From positions 562,489 through 626,488 of the forward strand of contig NZ_JH597773.1 in NCBI RefSeq assembly GCF_000243335.1: a stretch of 64,000 bases of DNA. Reading direction: 5' to 3'. The translations under genes and the position numbers were made by a program. This DNA is from Leptonema illini DSM 21528 (GTDB lineage Bacteria; Spirochaetota; Leptospiria; Leptospirales; Leptonemataceae). The notes below the pieces were generated by a model that saw nothing but the letters and a program-made list of their open reading frames with translations, made no database searches and had not been told where the DNA came from. This document shows, in pieces, positions 61,261 to 64,000 of the stretch. How positions within the stretch are numbered: position 1 is the stretch's first letter; every line of letters begins with the position of its first letter.

Positions 61261-61584
61261 ACGATTCCTCCGATTCTTACCTTATCTCTATTCTACTGAT
61301 CTTCTGCCGTTTTTACTGGTCTGCTTGATTACTTCTGATGTTAGTATTTCAGATGCCCGTCGGGCGGATGTTTCAAGCGTATTCCGATTCCCTTACATTC
61401 CTGAGGTCTCGTTTTCCAGTTCAATCTGCCTCAGCGCCTCTCGTTCCCCCGACCGGCCATTTGCTTTCGCGTAACGCCTGTCGTTCGGTTGGAGAGTTGC
61501 ATCAACAAATCACTTTTAATGTCGTATATTAAACCACTGCAATTTTCCCTGCAAGAAAAAAAAATACGTTTTTGCAGAAAAAGC
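61261..61584. other. Intergenic region upstream of cfpA
   Basis: About 320 bases without a convincing gene. The right part (61500-61575) is AT-rich, with TTTAATGTCGTATATTAAAC and AAAAAAAAATACG, and may hold the cfpA promoter; the left part carries the cfpA ribosome site (GGAGGAATCG on the minus strand). A 64-codon frame at 61338 has no support. Confidence 0.6.
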
Positions 61585-61791
61585 CTAATCGCGAAATCGA
61601 TAGCCGGCTCTCTTTAACATCTGCCGCTCGCCCTCGCTGATCTGCTCGAAATCCACTCCCTGCTTAATACATTCAAGCGGGCTCATGTATCCCATCTCAT
61701 CGACATAAAGCCCTGGCATGCCCTTCTCTACGCGAATCTGCGCCTTCAACTTCCGATAACCATACATAATCGAGTGCATTTTCACAATCAT
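61585..61791 (-). CDS. Small hypothetical protein coupled to the amidohydrolase
   Basis: 68 residues. MHSIMYGYRKLKAQIRVEKGMPGLYVDEMGYMSPLECIKQGVDFEQISEGERQMLKRAGYRFRD is charged, has one cysteine and no membrane segment. The ATG overlaps the stop of the M20 gene (ATGA), so it is made with that enzyme. I recognise no family. Its regular codon use and tight coupling argue for a real gene. Confidence 0.6.
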   Translation of the reverse strand: MIVKMHSIMYGYRKLKAQIRVEKGMPGLYVDEMGYMSPLECIKQGVDFEQISEGERQMLKRAGYRFRD

Positions 61792-62972
61792 ACCGACATC
61801 CGTCGAAAAAAATCCCGCGAGAGAGCCGTCCAGAAGCCTATTCCGGTTTTCAGAAGGCTATCATTGAAGTCATAATTCGGATTATGAAGCGTGCACCCTC
61901 CTGCTTTCGGACCGTTGCCAAGCCAGACATACGAACCGGGCACCTTTTCCAGAAAGCAGGAAAAATCTTCGCTGCCGGTATCGGCCACGACGGGAAAGAC
62001 CACGTTCTCTTCTCCAACCAGGGCAACGGCCACGTCTCTGGCAAAGAGAGTTTCCTGTTCGCTGTTCACCGTCGCCGGATATCCTTCGGTTACGGCGAAG
62101 TCTATGCGTACATCGTACGCACTTTCGATCCCCGTCGTGATATGTCGCGTTCGCGAAAGCAACGACTCACGTGTCGCGCGATCAAACGTTCGTAATGTTC
62201 CGCGAAGCGAAACGCTATCGGGAAGAATGTTGTAGGCCTCTCCGCCGTGAATCGAGGTCACCGAAAGAACGGCCGGCTCCATCGGGCTCTTTCGCGACTG
62301 CATGGAATGTAACGCCTGCACCAGGGCCGACGAGGCAAGGATCGTATCGGATCCGTTCTGAGGCATCGCCGCATGCGCTCCCGTTCCGCGGATCGTTATA
62401 TCAAAGCGATCATAGGCGGCCATGATAGGGCCGATCTTTAATCCGAATACGCCTTCGCGCATGCCCGGCCAGTTATGCATGGCATAGATCGACTGTAATG
62501 GGAACCGATCGAGAAATCCTTCGTCAATCATGCGCCGCGCTCCGCCTTCGTTCTCTTCGGCGGGCTGGAATATAAAGCAGACTCTGCCGGATAACGGCGA
62601 TTGCCCGTGCAGTTGCGAGAGAACGCGAGCGGCGCCAAGCAGCATTGCCATGTGGCCGTCATGTCCGCAGGCATGCATCCGCATTGGTATCTGCGAGCGA
62701 TGCGCGAAGGTGTTATGCTCCTGCATCGGCAGGGCGTCGAGCTCGGCGCGAAGCCCGATCATGGGCCCGCCTTCACCGAGAACGGCGACGACACCCGTTC
62801 CGGCCAGACCTCTGTGAACTTGAAGATGTTCGTAGCTCTTGAGCGTTTCAGCCACATAGTCAGAGGTTTCGCGCTCTTCAAAGGCGATCTCGGGCCGCGA
62901 ATGCAGACGATGCCTGTAAACGACGGCCTGCTCTGCGGCCCGCGAAACTAACTGCTGCCAGTCTTTTTCCAT
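61788..62972 (-). CDS. M20 family amidohydrolase (N-acyl-amino-acid/hippurate hydrolase type)
   Basis: 394 residues. RHRLHSRPEIAFEE, MIGLRAELDALPMQEHNTFAHRS, MRMHACGHDGHMAMLLGAA and FIFQPAEENEGGA give the metal ligands and the catalytic glutamate of the dizinc amidohydrolases (HSxPE, DALP, CGHDGH, PAEE). The dimerisation domain is at about 185-300 (GTGAHAAMP) and DTGSEDFSCF supplies the last metal ligand. It removes acyl groups from amino acids or amino-acid conjugates. Followed by a four-base overlap with a small gene. Confidence 0.92.
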   Translation of the reverse strand: MEKDWQQLVSRAAEQAVVYRHRLHSRPEIAFEERETSDYVAETLKSYEHLQVHRGLAGTGVVAVLGEGGPMIGLRAELDALPMQEHNTFAHRSQIPMRMHACGHDGHMAMLLGAARVLSQLHGQSPLSGRVCFIFQPAEENEGGARRMIDEGFLDRFPLQSIYAMHNWPGMREGVFGLKIGPIMAAYDRFDITIRGTGAHAAMPQNGSDTILASSALVQALHSMQSRKSPMEPAVLSVTSIHGGEAYNILPDSVSLRGTLRTFDRATRESLLSRTRHITTGIESAYDVRIDFAVTEGYPATVNSEQETLFARDVAVALVGEENVVFPVVADTGSEDFSCFLEKVPGSYVWLGNGPKAGGCTLHNPNYDFNDSLLKTGIGFWTALSRDFFRRMSV

Positions 62973-63046
62973 TCCAACAATCTCGATTTATAAACCGGTC
63001 GAATCCATCCGCGATCAAACAATCTTCCACGACTTCCTCCTTTTAG

Positions 63047-63069
63047 CAGGCTGCTTTTTCAGCAGCCTG
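63047..63069. other. Hairpin between hydrolase and amidohydrolase genes
   Basis: CAGGCTGC (63047-63054) pairs with GCAGCCTG (63062-63069) around TTTTTCA. It lies after the end of the minus-strand hydrolase gene. No T-run follows on the minus strand, so it is a weak or factor-dependent terminator at best. Confidence 0.6.
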
Positions 63070-63104
63070 TTAGAGGAGCCCCTTCCGGGTTTCTGGACAG
63101 GTTC

Positions 63105-63950
63105 TTAACCTGGAAACCGCTTCTTTAACCAGTTCCCGAAAGTCGCATACACCTGCTCGCGAGCAGGCCTGACTTCGTTGAGGATTTCATGATACAACCC
63201 CTCGAAGCCCTGATAGGTACGATCCTCAGACCCGAGGCCGTCATAAAACCGTCGGCCGGCGGCTACGCTGACAACCTGATCGCCAAGGCCCTGACAGAGA
63301 AGCACGGGCAATCGAATGCGACCGGCTTCGGCGATGGCCTTATCCTGCGCCTTCAGGATCTCTGTGAACCAGCGCGCCGTGGCAATCTTGAATATCTTCG
63401 GATCGCTTGCGTAGGCCTGTACCAGCTCTTTATCCGTGCTGATCAGCGCCGGATCAAGTCCTGACGGAATCGAAAGGCCGGGTATGATCTTTGACATAAA
63501 AGCGCCGAGCTTCTGCTTCCAGGCCGGCACCGGCATACCTACGCCCATAAAAGGCCCCGAGAATACGGCCGCTTCAACCGGACGAGAGAACTCTCCGCGT
63601 TCCAGATAGCGGGCCAGCACAAGGCCGCCCATAGAATGCGCCCCGAGAACAAGCGGCGCTGGAGCCATGCCTTTCGACCAGTCGACAAGAGCCGAAAGAT
63701 CGGCCAGATACTCGTCGAAGCTGCGAATGAAGCCGCGCTTGCCTTCGGAGTCGCCGTGGCCGCGCAGGTCGAGAGCGACAAAGGAGTATTTGAGTCCGTT
63801 CAAATACCGGGCAAACTCATCATAACGGGTGCGATACTCTGCAAAACCGTGCACCCAGAGAACACAGGCTGACGGAGAGTCAACCTCCCATGCCGTGGCG
63901 CGAAGCTTCGTGCCGTCGGCGGATTTCAGATCAAAATGCCTTTCCCCCAT
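63105..63950 (-). CDS. Alpha/beta hydrolase, monoacylglycerol lipase-like
   Basis: 281 residues from MGERHFDLKS; the frame is open upstream to the window edge, so an earlier start is possible. VLWVHGFAEYRTRYDEFARYL is the oxyanion strand, LDLRGHGDSEGKRGFIRSFDEY and GAHSMGGLVLARYLE (nucleophile serine) match PldB/monoglyceride lipases, with the aspartate in LCQGLGDQVVS and histidine in GLYHEILNE. Likely cleaves monoacylglycerols or lysophospholipids. A possible upstream coding end lies at the window edge (63951-64000) but cannot be judged. Confidence 0.9.
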   Translation of the reverse strand: MGERHFDLKSADGTKLRATAWEVDSPSACVLWVHGFAEYRTRYDEFARYLNGLKYSFVALDLRGHGDSEGKRGFIRSFDEYLADLSALVDWSKGMAPAPLVLGAHSMGGLVLARYLERGEFSRPVEAAVFSGPFMGVGMPVPAWKQKLGAFMSKIIPGLSIPSGLDPALISTDKELVQAYASDPKIFKIATARWFTEILKAQDKAIAEAGRIRLPVLLCQGLGDQVVSVAAGRRFYDGLGSEDRTYQGFEGLYHEILNEVRPAREQVYATFGNWLKKRFPG

Positions 63951-64000
63951 AGGGATACGACGCTCGCGCAGATACCGATGCCAGTCTACCAGATTTTTCT

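Noticed and set aside
59407-61299. 630-codon open frame on the plus strand opposite cfpA
   Set aside because: It mirrors cfpA almost fully; the sense gene has the better start, length and family match, and the antisense product (rich in Val, Ile, Asp) has no recognisable domain. Long antisense frames arise from biased codon use.

Overview
The window looks like chromosomal DNA of a free-living spirochaete of the Leptospiraceae, most probably Leptonema or a close relative. The main pointers are a 679-residue protein that I recognise as cytoplasmic filament protein CfpA (a spirochaete protein; Leptonema is classically separated from Leptospira by its cytoplasmic tubules), a cyclic-nucleotide-gated potassium channel of the SthK/LliK type, Cys-rich lipoproteins with loose spirochaetal lipoboxes, and dispersed palindromic intergenic repeats. 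The assignment is inference from gene content, not from an rRNA.

Layout. 1-3332 (minus): a PolB2-type family B DNA polymerase (cut by the window edge) with two partner genes, a small helical protein and a RecA-like protein without a visible P-loop. 3369-5861 (plus): GH25 lysozyme, endonuclease III, quinolinate synthase. 5862-10750: mobile and repeat zone with an IS110-family element carrying a bridge-RNA-like leader, a 14-unit 9-bp tandem repeat, dispersed palindromic repeats and a group II intron. 10753-16742: thioesterase/MarR/TRIC operon behind a perfect 12-bp inverted repeat, phosphatase, cyclic-nucleotide-gated channel, BioB, class V aminotransferase. 16822-20690: MarR regulator and an envelope glycan operon (DPM-like GT2 with GtrA domain, small Cys-rich protein, ArnT-like transferase). 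20796-27755: TetR-controlled tripartite ABC-2 exporter resembling YbhGFSR. 27863-30810: second repeat zone with a second group II intron.

30874-43179: amidotransferase, DUF433/DUF5615 toxin-antitoxin pair, then the most interesting locus. A perfect 13-bp inverted repeat of CsoR/CstR appearance lies over a promoter and is followed by a thioredoxin-thioredoxin reductase fusion, an ArsM-like methyltransferase, a 32-residue Cys-containing peptide gene with its own terminator, and a radical SAM/SPASM peptide maturase. I read this as a candidate metal(loid)- or sulfur-responsive RiPP system. Then come a nucleotide-sugar dehydratase, Cys-rich lipoprotein, ApaG, HemW, MBOAT acyltransferase, SDR and BioA.

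43569-53502: 2-oxoglutarate:ferredoxin oxidoreductase (KorAB), AdoMet decarboxylase next to an unusual fusion of a SET methyltransferase with a second AdoMetDC-like domain that keeps the Ser-His-Cys spacing, DAHP synthase, a PPDK homologue with a degraded nucleotide-binding half, a GAF-GGDEF cyclase and a small unknown protein. 53504-61260 (minus): CfpA followed by five genes of mostly unknown function (LysM-like, large membrane-anchored protein, VWA lipoprotein, two cytoplasmic proteins). 61585-63950 (minus): a small protein, an M20 amidohydrolase and an alpha/beta hydrolase.

The mobile elements appear to have a preferred home: the joined flanks of both introns rebuild dispersed-repeat sequence, and the IS110 element is bordered by the same repeat.
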